64,000 nt of DNA from an uncultured Nioella sp. (GTDB lineage: Bacteria; Pseudomonadota; Alphaproteobacteria; Rhodobacterales; Rhodobacteraceae), in assembly GCA_947498125.1 (NCBI GenBank), contig CANMJH010000001.1:1674001-1738000 (forward strand). The letters are read 5' to 3'. Position numbers and translations under genes: made by a program. Numbering within the stretch: the first letter of the stretch is position 1; each line of letters starts with the position of its first letter. This document shows, piece after piece, positions 44,092 through 53,348 of the stretch. Under the pieces are notes generated by a model. It saw only the letters and a list, made by a program, of their open reading frames with translations, did no database searches and was not told the origin of the DNA.

Positions 44092-46506
44092 TTATCCGCG
44101 CAGTGCCCCGCCTGTTGCTTTCGAAACCTTCTCGACGATCTTGGCCGCAACGGCCTCAATCTCGTCCTCGGTCAGCGTTTTGTCCTTTGGCTGCAGCCGA
44201 ACACTCAAGGCGATGGATTTTTTGCCTTCGCCCATCTGTGCTTCCGCCTTCGGACCTGCAAATTCATCAAAGACTGTCACGCCATCGATCAGTTTCTTGT
44301 CAGCGCCAGCCGCCGCATTGGCCAAGTTAATCGCCTCAACGCCTGTATCCACGACAAAGGCGAAATCGCGTTCAACGGCCTGCAGGTCGCTAATCTCAAG
44401 CGCACCGCGAGAGGCTGATTGAGCGCGGGGCATCGGAATTTCTTCGGGGAAGAGCGTAAAGCCCACTACAGGCCCCTTCACATCCATCGCGTCCAACACT
44501 TTGGGATGAATCTCTCCAAAGATCCCCAAGACCTTTTTGGGGCCCAAGCAGATCACACCGTGGCGTCCGGGATGGAACCAGCCCGGCCCTGTGCGCAGGA
44601 TTTGCGCTTTGGCAGGCGCGCCCATCACGCTTAGAATTGCTTCAGCATCCGATTTCACATCATAGACATCCACGGGCCGCCGCGACCCAAAGGTATCGCG
44701 CCCGGCATTATGGCCGACAAGAATGCCTGACGCTTGCAGATGTTGCTCGCCCGGTTCACCGCCTTGGAAGGCCGCGCCAAGTTCAAACAAAGCCATATCC
44801 ATAATTCCGCGCGACTGATTGCGGGCCGCCGCCTGCAAAAGTCCGGCCAAAAGTGAGGGCCGCATGTGGCTCATCTCGCTTGAGATGGGATTTTCCAGCA
44901 TCACCTCATCGGTGCCGCCGCCGAAAAGGGCGGCCGAGGCTTGGTCAATAAAACTATAGGTTACGCATTCGTTGTACCCGAGACCGGCCAAAGCCCGGCG
45001 CGCGGCGCGTTCCCGTTTTTGCATCGGCGTCAGAACCGCGGCCGGGAAACCGGGATCAACGCGCGGCATCGGCACCGGCGCAAGATTTGCCAGCGATTCA
45101 ATTCGCGCAACTTCTTCTACAAGATCAGCCTCACCTTGCACATCCCGGCGCCAAGGCGGAACGACAAAGCTGTTATTGTCTTCAACATGGCCAAAGCCAA
45201 GCGACAGAAGAATTTCAATCTGACGTTCCGCAGGAATGGTCATGCCGACCAAAGACTGCGTGCGCTCAAAATCCAGCTTATAGGCGCGGCGTTCGGTATT
45301 TGCAGCGCCCGCTTCGACAACCTCGGACGCTTCGCCGCCGCAAAGGTCCAAAATCATCTGCGTGGCGGCCTCGAGGCCGGGCTTGGTGTATTCAGGGTCA
45401 ACACCCCGCTCAAACCGATAACGCGCATCAGAGTGGATCTTTAGATCACGGCCCGTATAGGCAATGCGCACCGGATCCCACCAAGCGCTTTCAAGGAAGA
45501 CATTCACCGTTTCCTCGGTGCAGCCCGTGGGATCGCCCCCCATAATGCCAGCAATGCTTTCAGGGCCGGTATCATCCGAAATCGCAAGCTGCCCGGCCGA
45601 GAACGTATACTCCTTCTCGTCGAGCGCTTTCAGCACTTCGCCGCCCGCCGCACGGTGCACACGCAGATCGCCTTTTACCTTATCGGCATCAAAGACGTGC
45701 AAGGGACGGTTTTGATCGTAGGTGAAGTAGTTTGTGATATCGACCAATGTCGAAATTGGGCGAAGACCAATAGCGCGCAAACGGTCCTGCAACCATTTTG
45801 GGCTGGGTCCGTTTTTGACGCCTTTGATCAGGCGCCCGGTAAAATGTGGTGCGTCATCAAGACTGTCTTCATCAATGGTGACATTGATCGGGCACGGGTA
45901 GCGGCCTTCGACAACACTATTTTCCTGCGGCTTCAGCGTGCCAAGGGCGCGCGCGGCCAAATCCCGGGCAATCCCGCGTACGCCAAGGGCGTCCTGCCGG
46001 TTTGGCGTGATCGCGATCTCAATCACAGGGTCGACTTTGGCCGGGTCATTTTCGGCCAGCCAGTCGATGAAACGCTCACCAACCTCGCCCGAAGGCAGTT
46101 CGATAATGCCGTCATGCTCGTCGCTAAGTTCCATCTCGCGCTCGGAGGCCATCATGCCAAAGCTTTCGATGCCGCGGATCTTTCCAACGCCAATTGTGGT
46201 ATCAATTCCCGGTACATAGACGCCCGGCTTGGCCACAACAACGGTGATCCCTTCACGCGCATTGGGTGCACCGCAGATGATCTGCTTCTCACCCTCATCG
46301 GTCGCAACCTGACAGACGCGCAGCCGGTCCGCATCAGGATGCTTTTCGGCCTTCAGCACTTTGCCGATGGTAAAGTCAGCAAGACGCGAGGCGCGGTCTT
46401 CAACCTCTTCGACCTCTAGGCCGATATCGTTGAGAGCCTCGCAAATCTGGTCCAGCGTGGCCTCAGTTTCGAGATGATCTTTCAGCCAGGACAAGGTGAA
46501 TTTCAT
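44092..46506 (-). CDS. pheT: Phenylalanyl-tRNA synthetase beta subunit
   Basis: 804 residues, full length. Domains in order: N-terminal B1, EMAP/tRNA-binding domain (about 40-150, with VCQVATDEGE), B3/B4 editing domain, B5, the inactive synthetase-like core and the C-terminal FDX-ACB anticodon-binding domain (last ~95 residues, LSVRLQPKDKTLTEDEIE). Partner of PheS, which is encoded 1.5 kb upstream, with two unrelated genes in between. Confidence 0.96.
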   Translation of the reverse strand: MKFTLSWLKDHLETEATLDQICEALNDIGLEVEEVEDRASRLADFTIGKVLKAEKHPDADRLRVCQVATDEGEKQIICGAPNAREGITVVVAKPGVYVPGIDTTIGVGKIRGIESFGMMASEREMELSDEHDGIIELPSGEVGERFIDWLAENDPAKVDPVIEIAITPNRQDALGVRGIARDLAARALGTLKPQENSVVEGRYPCPINVTIDEDSLDDAPHFTGRLIKGVKNGPSPKWLQDRLRAIGLRPISTLVDITNYFTYDQNRPLHVFDADKVKGDLRVHRAAGGEVLKALDEKEYTFSAGQLAISDDTGPESIAGIMGGDPTGCTEETVNVFLESAWWDPVRIAYTGRDLKIHSDARYRFERGVDPEYTKPGLEAATQMILDLCGGEASEVVEAGAANTERRAYKLDFERTQSLVGMTIPAERQIEILLSLGFGHVEDNNSFVVPPWRRDVQGEADLVEEVARIESLANLAPVPMPRVDPGFPAAVLTPMQKRERAARRALAGLGYNECVTYSFIDQASAALFGGGTDEVMLENPISSEMSHMRPSLLAGLLQAAARNQSRGIMDMALFELGAAFQGGEPGEQHLQASGILVGHNAGRDTFGSRRPVDVYDVKSDAEAILSVMGAPAKAQILRTGPGWFHPGRHGVICLGPKKVLGIFGEIHPKVLDAMDVKGPVVGFTLFPEEIPMPRAQSASRGALEISDLQAVERDFAFVVDTGVEAINLANAAAGADKKLIDGVTVFDEFAGPKAEAQMGEGKKSIALSVRLQPKDKTLTEDEIEAVAAKIVEKVSKATGGALRG

Positions 46507-46659
46507 CGCAGCATTCCTTCGCGTCTTTTACCGTCTCGCGATTACCGCAACTGGGCCGGGAAGGGAACCCAAGAGCGCCGAGATTGAACCATTTGGCTGC
46601 CCCGCGCGACCTATGGGTGATGTTGCGGGGGCCGCTATGCCCCTAGAAAGGACGGTCCC

Positions 46660-47277
46660 ATGACCCTCAAACCTACAAAAGCGAGCCTTTTGGCCGCAAT
46701 CCTTTGCACCGTAGCCGCCCCTGCGGCCATGGCCGATATGCTTATCATCCAGCAAGGCCCCAGCGTTGGAATCGCGCCCCAAATTCAAATGCCCATCGCA
46801 GGCGCCTCTGGCTTTGACATGGCCGCTGGCTTTGTGACCCAGATGGCCTCGGAACGCCTACCCGAGTTCGAAATCGCCCATTCAATCCAATTGCAAAACG
46901 CGCCGGATGACGCCTTCGACCCGATCAGCTTCGCCGGTGACTGGCGCATGACTGAAGCGCCGGGTATCTCCGATGAAGACCTGAACGAAAGCGACCTGCC
47001 CGAGGTTACGTTTTCGATCACGGCAGATGGCCATTTTACGGCCTATGCTGGATGCAACCGGATTTTTGGCACGCTGTACCAACAAGGCGGCGCGCTGGTC
47101 GATCCCATTGTGGGCATGACGCGCATGGCCTGTTTAGGTCTGGTTGGCGATCAAGAGCGGGCTTTGACTCGCGCTTTGGACAACGCCGCGATGTTTGCCC
47201 ATGCTGGCGGAATATTGGTCTTGTTGAACGCGGATGGCGACAAATTGGTTGAATTTCACCAACATGATGCCCTCTGA
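46660..47277 (+). CDS. Secreted META/HslJ-like domain protein
   Basis: 205 residues. A signal peptide (about 1-25, ending in AMA-D) is followed by a ~60-residue linker and a META domain (about 88-200) with FAGDWRM, VTFSITADGHFTAYAGCNRI and the GMTRMACLG motif typical of HslJ. Such domains are found in heat-inducible or secreted proteins of unclear function. GAAAGGA lies upstream of the ATG. Divergent from pheT; it ends at a strong terminator. Confidence 0.85.
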   Translation: MTLKPTKASLLAAILCTVAAPAAMADMLIIQQGPSVGIAPQIQMPIAGASGFDMAAGFVTQMASERLPEFEIAHSIQLQNAPDDAFDPISFAGDWRMTEAPGISDEDLNESDLPEVTFSITADGHFTAYAGCNRIFGTLYQQGGALVDPIVGMTRMACLGLVGDQERALTRALDNAAMFAHAGGILVLLNADGDKLVEFHQHDAL

Positions 47278-47298
47278 CATTTAAGTCACTTCAAAGTT

Positions 47299-47328
47299 CA
47301 AACGGCGCGCGTGCTTTCGCGCCGTTTG
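47299..47328. terminator. Bidirectional terminator between convergent genes
   Basis: CAAACGGCGCG (47299-47309), loop CGTGCTTT, CGCGCCGTTTG (47318-47328): a perfect 11-bp stem, followed by TTATT on the plus strand. It serves the META-domain gene and the 134-residue protein gene. Confidence 0.8.
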
Positions 47329-47339
47329 TTATTGGGCGT

Positions 47340-47744
47340 CTACCGCGCTTCTGCGCGGATCGAATAGGCAAGCGGGTAAAAGCAATCACCCAACGTCAAA
47401 GTAAAGGACGTGGGGAAAGCCGGGTCATCGAAGCTGATCACGGCCCGGCCCCAATCCAAACTGGCAAACCCACCGGGGCGCGCCAAAGCGGCTTCACATT
47501 CCAAGGCTCCTGATCCGACCCAATAGGCCTCATGCACACCACGATCGTCAAAGTTCCCAGCCAGCCCCGGGATAACCAACTCGGCTGCGGTTCCGTCGAT
47601 ATTGGTGAAGCTCAAAACTGCAGACCCAAATTCATCAGCGAGGTAAACCACCTCGCCGTAAGGCGTATCCCAAACCTCATCCGCGACTGCGGGCATGGCT
47701 GTGATGGCGAGGCAGCACGCGGCCGTAAGTGTTTTTAGTGACAT
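47340..47744 (-). CDS. Secreted hypothetical protein
   Basis: 134 residues with a signal peptide (about 1-21, AMPAVADEV) and a small beta-rich domain containing two Cys (C82 and C122, in ALECEAAL and LGDCFYPL), which could form a disulfide in the periplasm. Not recognised. It lies between pheS and pheT on the same strand as both, but with its own leader region and terminator. Confidence 0.65.
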   Translation of the reverse strand: MSLKTLTAACCLAITAMPAVADEVWDTPYGEVVYLADEFGSAVLSFTNIDGTAAELVIPGLAGNFDDRGVHEAYWVGSGALECEAALARPGGFASLDWGRAVISFDDPAFPTSFTLTLGDCFYPLAYSIRAEAR

Positions 47745-48039
47745 GTTTTCTCTCCCTTTTTCTAATGGTTAGCCCATTTTGAATGCGGGAGGAAGAAATC
47801 CCTCATTTGTCAGAGAAATAGCCGCGCATCGCCACACCGCGGGGTGGCGCAGTCTCGGTTGTTCGAAGTGATTTATCGTGCCGAATACACCCAACTCATG
47901 TGCTGTGAAGAACCTCACAAATCGCCTGCCGGTTCAACGCTGGCGAAGCGCGGCGGCCTACGGCCTTGATTCCGCGCCTTAAAGATTTGCCATTTAGGAT
48001 CTGGCCAACCCGAAAGTGGATACCCGGAGCTTAGGCAGC
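47745..48039. other. 295-nt spacer downstream of pheS
   Basis: No open frame with a credible start, no tRNA-like cloverleaf and no clear terminator. A short GC-rich palindrome (CACCGCGGGGTGGCG, about 47840-47854) and a GCGGCGGCCTACGGCC patch (about 47951-47966) are the only structured elements. It presumably holds the end of the pheS transcript and the promoter of the 134-residue protein gene. Confidence 0.5.
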
Positions 48040-49110
48040 TTATCCATTCACCCCGGCATGCACCGTCGGCATCTGCAATGCAGAAAAGCCATAATGGCGT
48101 AGCCAGCGCAGGTCGCTGTCGAAGAAAGCGCGCAGGTCGGGGATGCCGTATTTCAGCATGGCCAGCCGGTCGATCCCGATGCCGAATGCAAAGCCTTGCC
48201 ATTCAGCTGGATCAACGCCTGCCGATTTCAAAACATGCGGATGCACCATGCCTGAGCCCAAAACCTCAAGCCAATCATCGCCTTCCCCAACTTTCACAGT
48301 GCCGCCTTCCCATGAACACTGGATATCAACTTCTGCCGATGGTTCCGTGAAGGGGAAATGCGAGGCGCGGAAGCGGGTTTTGACGGGGCCGCCGAAAAAG
48401 GCCGAGAAGAACTCCTCAAGCACCCATTTCAGGTTTGCCATCGAGATATCTTTGCCAATTGCCAGCCCTTCGACCTGATGGAACATCGGGGTGTGGGTCT
48501 GGTCATAATCGGCGCGATAAACGCGGCCGGGGCAGATGATACGGATCGGGGCGCCTTTGGCCTCCATCGAGCGGATTTGGACCGGACTGGTATGGGTGCG
48601 CAGCACATGGGGCGGACGATTGTCGCCCTCTTTGCGGTGCGTATAAAACGTGTCCATCTCGGCCCGCGCGGGGTGGTGACCGGGGATGTTTAGCGCGTCA
48701 AAGTTGTACCAATCGGTCTCGATCTGCGGTCCTTCGGCAACCGAAAAGCCCATATCAGCGAAAATCGCGGTAACCTCTTCGGTGACTTGGCTGACGGGGT
48801 GAATGGTGCCCTGGCGGCGCGGGCGGCCCGGCAGGGTCACATCCAGCCACTCGGTACGCAAACGTTCATCCAGCGCGGCATCAGCCAGCGCCACTTTACG
48901 CGCAGCAATGGCCGAGTTCACTTCATTCTTCAGCGCATTCAGCGCCGGGCCTGCGACCTGCCGCTCTTCTGGCGTCATCTTGCCCAGCTCGCGCATTTTT
49001 AGGCTGATCTCACCCTTTTTGCCCACGGCTTGCACGCGCAGCTCTTCCAGAGCGGCCTCATCAGCAGTTTCGGCAATGGCCGCGATGTATTTAATGCGCA
49101 GATCATCCAT
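48040..49110 (-). CDS. pheS: Phenylalanyl-tRNA synthetase alpha subunit
   Basis: 356 residues. N-terminal coiled coil (about 1-85), then the class II catalytic core: motif 1 around [19 protein letters not shown], motif 2 in [21 protein letters not shown], motif 3 in [15 protein letters not shown]. Charges tRNA-Phe together with PheT. Usually pheS and pheT are neighbours; here a secreted protein gene and a META-domain gene are between them. Confidence 0.96.
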   Translation of the reverse strand: MDDLRIKYIAAIAETADEAALEELRVQAVGKKGEISLKMRELGKMTPEERQVAGPALNALKNEVNSAIAARKVALADAALDERLRTEWLDVTLPGRPRRQGTIHPVSQVTEEVTAIFADMGFSVAEGPQIETDWYNFDALNIPGHHPARAEMDTFYTHRKEGDNRPPHVLRTHTSPVQIRSMEAKGAPIRIICPGRVYRADYDQTHTPMFHQVEGLAIGKDISMANLKWVLEEFFSAFFGGPVKTRFRASHFPFTEPSAEVDIQCSWEGGTVKVGEGDDWLEVLGSGMVHPHVLKSAGVDPAEWQGFAFGIGIDRLAMLKYGIPDLRAFFDSDLRWLRHYGFSALQMPTVHAGVNG

Positions 49111-49245
49111 GGGTCGGCCCTCTTTTAGTCGTCCCCGCCCTGCTAGCCAGAGCAGGCGCAGAATGCAAGCGCCCCGGCTGGATAAAGCGGTTGCCCCGGC
49201 AGCTTGGATCGGCTAATTCGCGCGGCTTCGATGGGGGTGAATGTG

Positions 49246-50496
49246 ATGCAAACCGACACGCTGGCGATAGATTTCGGAACCTCAAATTCAGCGGCAGCTG
49301 TGCTGTCCGGCGACACAGTACGCCGCCTGCCGATGGAGGCCGGGGCCGAAACCCTGCCAACGGCCGTCTTTTTCCCCGAGGACTGCGGCATCATGCGCCT
49401 TGGCGCGAATGCGGCGGATGCGCTGATCGCTGGAGAAGAAGGGCGCTATATGCGGGCGCTGAAATCGGTTTTGGGTTTGCCGCTTGTGCATGAAAGCCGG
49501 TTGATCGCAGGCAAACGCCGGACAATCGCAGGGATTGTGACCGAGTTTCTGACGGTGCTGCGGAAGAATTCTGAAGCGCAATGCGGGCACCCTTTCCGGC
49601 GTGCCCTGTCGGGCCGCCCAGTACATTTTCACAGTTCCGCCCCCGATAAGGACGCGCAGGCCGAAGCTGATTTACGGGCCTGCTATTTGGCGGCAGGGTT
49701 CGAGGATGTTGAGTTTCTGGCCGAACCTGTTGCCGCCGCTGTTGCAAGCCAACGCCAAGGAGGCGCGAAGGGCTTGGGTTTGGTTGTTGATATCGGCGGC
49801 GGCACCTCGGATTTCACGGTATTTGAAGGCGGCGGAGACAGCCTGAACATCGTGGCAAGTCACGGTATCCGGCTGGGCGGCACCGATTTTGATCAAGCGA
49901 TTTCGTTGGCCCATGCAATGCCACTTTTGGGGCTGGGCGGGCAGCTGCGGCGCGAATTCGGCTCTGGCACCCTGCCCGTTCCACGCGCGCCTTTTGTCGA
50001 GCTGGCGACATGGGCGAAAATCCCGTTTCTCTATAACGGTCAAACGCGTCGCAAAGTGGCCGAAATGGCGCGAATGGCCGTGGACCGCGACGCGATGGAC
50101 CGATTTTGCGAAGTGCTTGAGCTTGAACTTGGTCATGAGTTGGCCTTCGCTGTCGAGCGCGGCAAGATCTCGGCCAATTCCGATATGGGATTTGGGCAGA
50201 TTGACATGGGCTATATCGAGTCTGGGCTGACATCGGCGCTGAACAAAGTCGACATGGATCGCGCCCTGCAGGCAGATCGCGTGGCGATGCGGACAGCGAT
50301 GGCGGACACATTGCAGATTGCAGGCGTTCCGGCTGATAAAATTACCAATGTGACTTTGGTGGGCGGATCCAGCCTGATGAATTTCGTCACGGAAGAGGCT
50401 GCTGCGATCTGCCCCAATGCCGCCATTTCGCGCGCGGATGCGTTTACTGCGGTTATTGACGGCTTAGCCTTGGCAAGCGCGACAGCGCCTAATTGA
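49246..50496 (+). CDS. Hsp70-family ATPase (YegD-like)
   Basis: 416 residues, essentially only the actin-like ATPase half of Hsp70. The phosphate 1 motif is LAIDFGTSNSAAAV, phosphate 2 is LVVDIGGGTSDFTVFE, and the adenosine motif is VTLVGGSSLM. The C-terminal substrate-binding beta-sandwich of DnaK is absent, as in YegD. GGGGGTGA precedes the ATG at 49246; the 14 upstream codons are not conserved-looking. Clients are unknown. It ends 3 nt from the convergent small-subunit gene. Confidence 0.88.
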   Translation: MQTDTLAIDFGTSNSAAAVLSGDTVRRLPMEAGAETLPTAVFFPEDCGIMRLGANAADALIAGEEGRYMRALKSVLGLPLVHESRLIAGKRRTIAGIVTEFLTVLRKNSEAQCGHPFRRALSGRPVHFHSSAPDKDAQAEADLRACYLAAGFEDVEFLAEPVAAAVASQRQGGAKGLGLVVDIGGGTSDFTVFEGGGDSLNIVASHGIRLGGTDFDQAISLAHAMPLLGLGGQLRREFGSGTLPVPRAPFVELATWAKIPFLYNGQTRRKVAEMARMAVDRDAMDRFCEVLELELGHELAFAVERGKISANSDMGFGQIDMGYIESGLTSALNKVDMDRALQADRVAMRTAMADTLQIAGVPADKITNVTLVGGSSLMNFVTEEAAAICPNAAISRADAFTAVIDGLALASATAPN

Positions 50497-50499
50497 AGT

Positions 50500-50901
50500 T
50501 CAGAGCCAATTGACCGACAGCGTATTGGCGCAAGGGGCGGTATAGGCGTCAAAATAGGCGATATATTCGACGGCCTGGCCGGTTTCTGCTGCGCGCACGA
50601 CCGTCGTAGATTGTGCAAAGGTAAGGGCGACATCCTCGGTCAGGGGATCATCATCTGCGCGGGTCATTCGGCGAATGGCGCTTTGCATAGACAGCTCACT
50701 CAGACGTTCGCTTGGCGTTGCTGCGACAAGATCGGCCGTGAATGCCTCTATGACGTTCCGCGGTACCAAATCGGCCCCGAAAATATCATCAATGATGCGC
50801 GCAATCCGCGCCTCGAACGCGCCGCGATAGAGAAACCCGCCGGTCCCGACCGCCACAAGAGCCACCCCGCCAAGAAGAAGAGAGCGCCGCGAAAGGGTCA
50901 T
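50500..50901 (-). CDS. Small Tat-signal subunit of the GMC oxidoreductase
   Basis: 133 residues. The N-terminus MTLSRRSLLLGGVALVAVG has twin arginines (SRRSLLLGG) plus a hydrophobic stretch, as in Tat signals. The rest is a short helical domain in the size range of gluconate 2-dehydrogenase subunit 3/gamma proteins. Its start overlaps the stop of the GMC gene by 4 nt. Since the large protein has no signal of its own, this small one probably carries it out of the cytoplasm. Family membership is inferred from size, signal and context. Confidence 0.7.
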   Translation of the reverse strand: MTLSRRSLLLGGVALVAVGTGGFLYRGAFEARIARIIDDIFGADLVPRNVIEAFTADLVAATPSERLSELSMQSAIRRMTRADDDPLTEDVALTFAQSTTVVRAAETGQAVEYIAYFDAYTAPCANTLSVNWL

Positions 50902-52301
50902 AGGCTTTCTCCCGCGCGCAGGGCCAAAGCAGACAGTGTTAGGGTTGGGTTTGCGGGCGACGCCGTTGGAAAAGCCCCTGCCCCGACAGCAAAGAGATTT
51001 CCCATACCATGAACACGCAGCGACCCGTCGACAACCGATTGCGCAGGGTCATCACCCATTCGGTGCGTGCCTTGAATATGCGCCTCTGTTGTTGAGAGGG
51101 CGCCTTCACTTGGGACATGCACATCGCCGGGAATGACATCGGCAAGCCCTGCATGGGCCCTGCGCAATCCGCGCATCGCATAATCAGCATGACCATTCCA
51201 ACGAAGCAGCGGCGCGCCCTCGGACGTTAGTTCTACCCGGTTATCGGCGCGGGGCAGATCCTCGGCAATCAGTTTGAGTTTCATCCGGTGGGTCCATTTC
51301 CCACGTTCATGGCGCAGCGACGGCGGGGCGTTGTAATTTTCGATCAAGACGGCAGCATCTTGGTCGCGCCAAGGCCCGTCGTAAAAGGCGTAACAATGCC
51401 CGGTCACAGAGCTGCCGCCGAAATAGCCGGGAAACTCAGTATCAATGTCAAACGTAACCGAGCTTTGTTCGTGCAAATAGCGCCCCAAAGCTGCGTGATT
51501 TTGGCCCGATCGCAGCAAGATCGCTGCGTTGTTTATGGCGTTGGTTGCCAAAGCAACTGCGCCGGATTGGATAACCTCTCCGCTCTCAAGGCGAACGCCT
51601 GTGGCCTGCCCCCCGTTTTGCGTAACCGATGCAACACCCGCCCCGACCAAAAGCGCCACATTTGGACGGGAAAATGCATCGATCCCATTTAGAACTGTGA
51701 ATTTTGCATCAACCGGGCAGAGGTTACAGACACCATTGCCGCAACAACTGGGCCGGCTGCCTCCATTTGAGCGGGCGGTTGGCACTGGCACCCAAATATC
51801 CGGGCGTTCCTGCATGCAGCGGGAATCTGAACGCGACGGTGCCTGCGCCGGATAGAGAAACGGAGTATCGCGCGGCAGGATCGCCTCATTGCCTCCGCCG
51901 GCAACCTCCATGATCTCTTCGACGCGGCTATAGTAGGGCGCGATATCATCGTAGCTGACTGGCCACGGCGCGCCGACGCCATGTGTTTCAAACAGCCGAA
52001 AATCCGAAGGGTGAAAACGCGGCACCTGCCCCCACCAACAATTGGAATTTCCGCCAAAAGCCGTTTTGGCCACCCATGTTTTTTCATGGTCCGAGCTGTT
52101 TTCCATTTCGAAGGCGGTATCGGCCAGTTCGCCATCGGTCAGCTGGTCGGCATGAGAGGTTATTTGACCTTTTTCGACGATCAACACGCGTGTGTCTTCG
52201 GGCAAACCTTTGAGAAAAAACATTGCCGCAAAGCTTGATCCGGCAATGATCACATCCCAGTCCTGATCCTGGGCGGCTTCTTTGGTTATCTGCTCGAACA
52301 C
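50898..52301 (-). CDS. GMC-type FAD oxidoreductase with Cys cluster
   Basis: 467 residues. An N-terminal Rossmann strand WDVIIAGSSFAAMF keeps the position of the FAD loop but has GSSFAA for the usual GxGxxG. A Cys-rich element CCGNGVCNLCP (four Cys near 186-195) resembles the 3Fe-4S site of FAD-dependent glucose dehydrogenases. The C-terminus has HIQGTHRMGDDP and NPTLTLSALALR, typical of GMC catalytic regions. The start is set at GTG 52301, with AAAGG 8 nt upstream; a TTG ten codons earlier is possible. Likely a periplasmic sugar or alcohol dehydrogenase passing electrons to a cytochrome not seen here. Confidence 0.82.
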   Translation of the reverse strand: MFEQITKEAAQDQDWDVIIAGSSFAAMFFLKGLPEDTRVLIVEKGQITSHADQLTDGELADTAFEMENSSDHEKTWVAKTAFGGNSNCWWGQVPRFHPSDFRLFETHGVGAPWPVSYDDIAPYYSRVEEIMEVAGGGNEAILPRDTPFLYPAQAPSRSDSRCMQERPDIWVPVPTARSNGGSRPSCCGNGVCNLCPVDAKFTVLNGIDAFSRPNVALLVGAGVASVTQNGGQATGVRLESGEVIQSGAVALATNAINNAAILLRSGQNHAALGRYLHEQSSVTFDIDTEFPGYFGGSSVTGHCYAFYDGPWRDQDAAVLIENYNAPPSLRHERGKWTHRMKLKLIAEDLPRADNRVELTSEGAPLLRWNGHADYAMRGLRRAHAGLADVIPGDVHVPSEGALSTTEAHIQGTHRMGDDPAQSVVDGSLRVHGMGNLFAVGAGAFPTASPANPTLTLSALALRAGESL

Positions 52302-52352
52302 TATGCGTGCCTTTGATTGTCGTTTTTTCAATCAATGACACGATTACAGACC

Positions 52353-52389
52353 AAAAAAAAGATCCGCCCCTTTGTCAGAAACGGATCTT
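52353..52389 (-). terminator. Rho-independent terminator of rpmI-rplT
   Basis: On the minus strand AAGATCCG and CGGATCTT pair (arms 52382-52389 and 52359-52366), followed by TTTTTTTT (A-run at 52353-52360), 30 nt after the rplT stop. Confidence 0.92.
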
Positions 52390-52418
52390 AAATTCTTTAG
52401 GCTTTGATCTGGACCTTA

Positions 52419-52781
52419 TTAGGCCAGAGCGCCTTTCGCCTGATCGACGATTGCACCGAATGCTTCGGGCTCATGTACAGCCAGATCAGCCAGAACCTTA
52501 CGGTCGACTTCGATGCCAGCTTTCGAAAGGCCATTGATGAACTTCGAATAGGTCAGGCTTTCGTCATGCGCGCGAACGGCGGCGTTGATCCGCTGGATCC
52601 ACAGGGCACGGAACTGACGCTTGCGGGCCTTACGGTCGCGGGTTGCGTACTGGTTCGCCTTGTCGACGGCCTGCGTCGCGGTGCGGAAGTTGCGGGACCG
52701 TGCGCCATAATAGCCTTTTGCGGCTTTGACGATTTTACGGTGACGGGCGTGGGTGGTGACCCCACCTTTAACTCGGGACAT
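52419..52781 (-). CDS. rplT: 50S ribosomal protein L20
   Basis: 120 residues. The basic N-terminus with [21 protein letters not shown] is the conserved L20 opening, followed by [20 protein letters not shown]. Binds 23S rRNA early in 50S assembly. Second gene of rpmI-rplT, 14 nt after rpmI, ending at a strong terminator. infC is not upstream here. Confidence 0.97.
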   Translation of the reverse strand: MSRVKGGVTTHARHRKIVKAAKGYYGARSRNFRTATQAVDKANQYATRDRKARKRQFRALWIQRINAAVRAHDESLTYSKFINGLSKAGIEVDRKVLADLAVHEPEAFGAIVDQAKGALA

Positions 52782-52795
52782 AGCTCAAAGCCTCC

Positions 52796-52996
52796 TTAGC
52801 GAGAGTACGGCATGAAACCCTTGACGATCTTTTCGTCAGGGGTGGACAGGGTGGTTGTACCGCGAGCATCGCGGATGAACTTGCGGGTCCGTTTGATCAT
52901 GCCATGGCGCTTACCGGCCTGGCCTGCTTTGACACGGCCGTTGGCCGTGACCTTAAAGCGCTTCTTGGCGCTCGACTTGGTCTTCATCTTGGGCAT
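52796..52996 (-). CDS. rpmI: 50S ribosomal protein L35
   Basis: 66 residues: [20 protein letters not shown] at the start and FMPYSR at the end are the L35 hallmarks. The 21 codons upstream in the same frame lie in the leader and are not coding. GGAG lies just before the ATG. The leader upstream of rpmI may hold the L20 autoregulatory site known in other bacteria, but I could not identify it. Confidence 0.97.
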   Translation of the reverse strand: MPKMKTKSSAKKRFKVTANGRVKAGQAGKRHGMIKRTRKFIRDARGTTTLSTPDEKIVKGFMPYSR

Positions 52997-53108
52997 TTTC
53001 GTCTCCAATTCTGGGTACGTTCTGACGCGACTCGGCATGCCACTTACGGCCGGTCCCATCGGTTAGAGCGCGCCATTTAGCGCCCTTCTGGATCATGTGC
53101 AAGGGGGA

Positions 53109-53339
53109 TCAGTTAATGATACGCGCCAAAACTGAGATAAAAGCGTCTGGCACCTCTCGCCACCCTTCTGGATCAGGGATCGCGTTATAGGCATAGGCAA
53201 AGACGCCGACCCCCGCCGCCAAAGCGGCAAGGGAAACTGTTGGGAAAACCCGTTCTGACCAGCCCGACACGGCCGATGCAATGGCAAAGGCCGCGACAAG
53301 CGTCGAAAGTGAGATCAGAATATCAGGGCTTAGGATCAT
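53109..53339 (-). CDS. Small hydrophobic membrane protein
   Basis: 76 residues with two predicted membrane helices (about 4-24 and 34-52) and a short tail with IPDPEGWREVPDAF. Function unknown. Starts 9 nt after the pyk stop, so it belongs to the pyk operon. A 13-nt part of its 3' coding region is repeated 80 nt downstream, beyond its stop. Confidence 0.65.
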   Translation of the reverse strand: MILSPDILISLSTLVAAFAIASAVSGWSERVFPTVSLAALAAGVGVFAYAYNAIPDPEGWREVPDAFISVLARIIN

Positions 53340-53348
53340 GCCCTGACC

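Noticed and set aside
45655-46419. 254-codon plus-strand frame inside pheT
   Set aside because: Antisense to the pheT catalytic and editing regions; a composition artefact.
47745-48039. Possible structural RNA gene in the pheS-134 residue protein spacer
   Set aside because: Only short GC palindromes; no tRNA-like cloverleaf, promoter or T-run visible.
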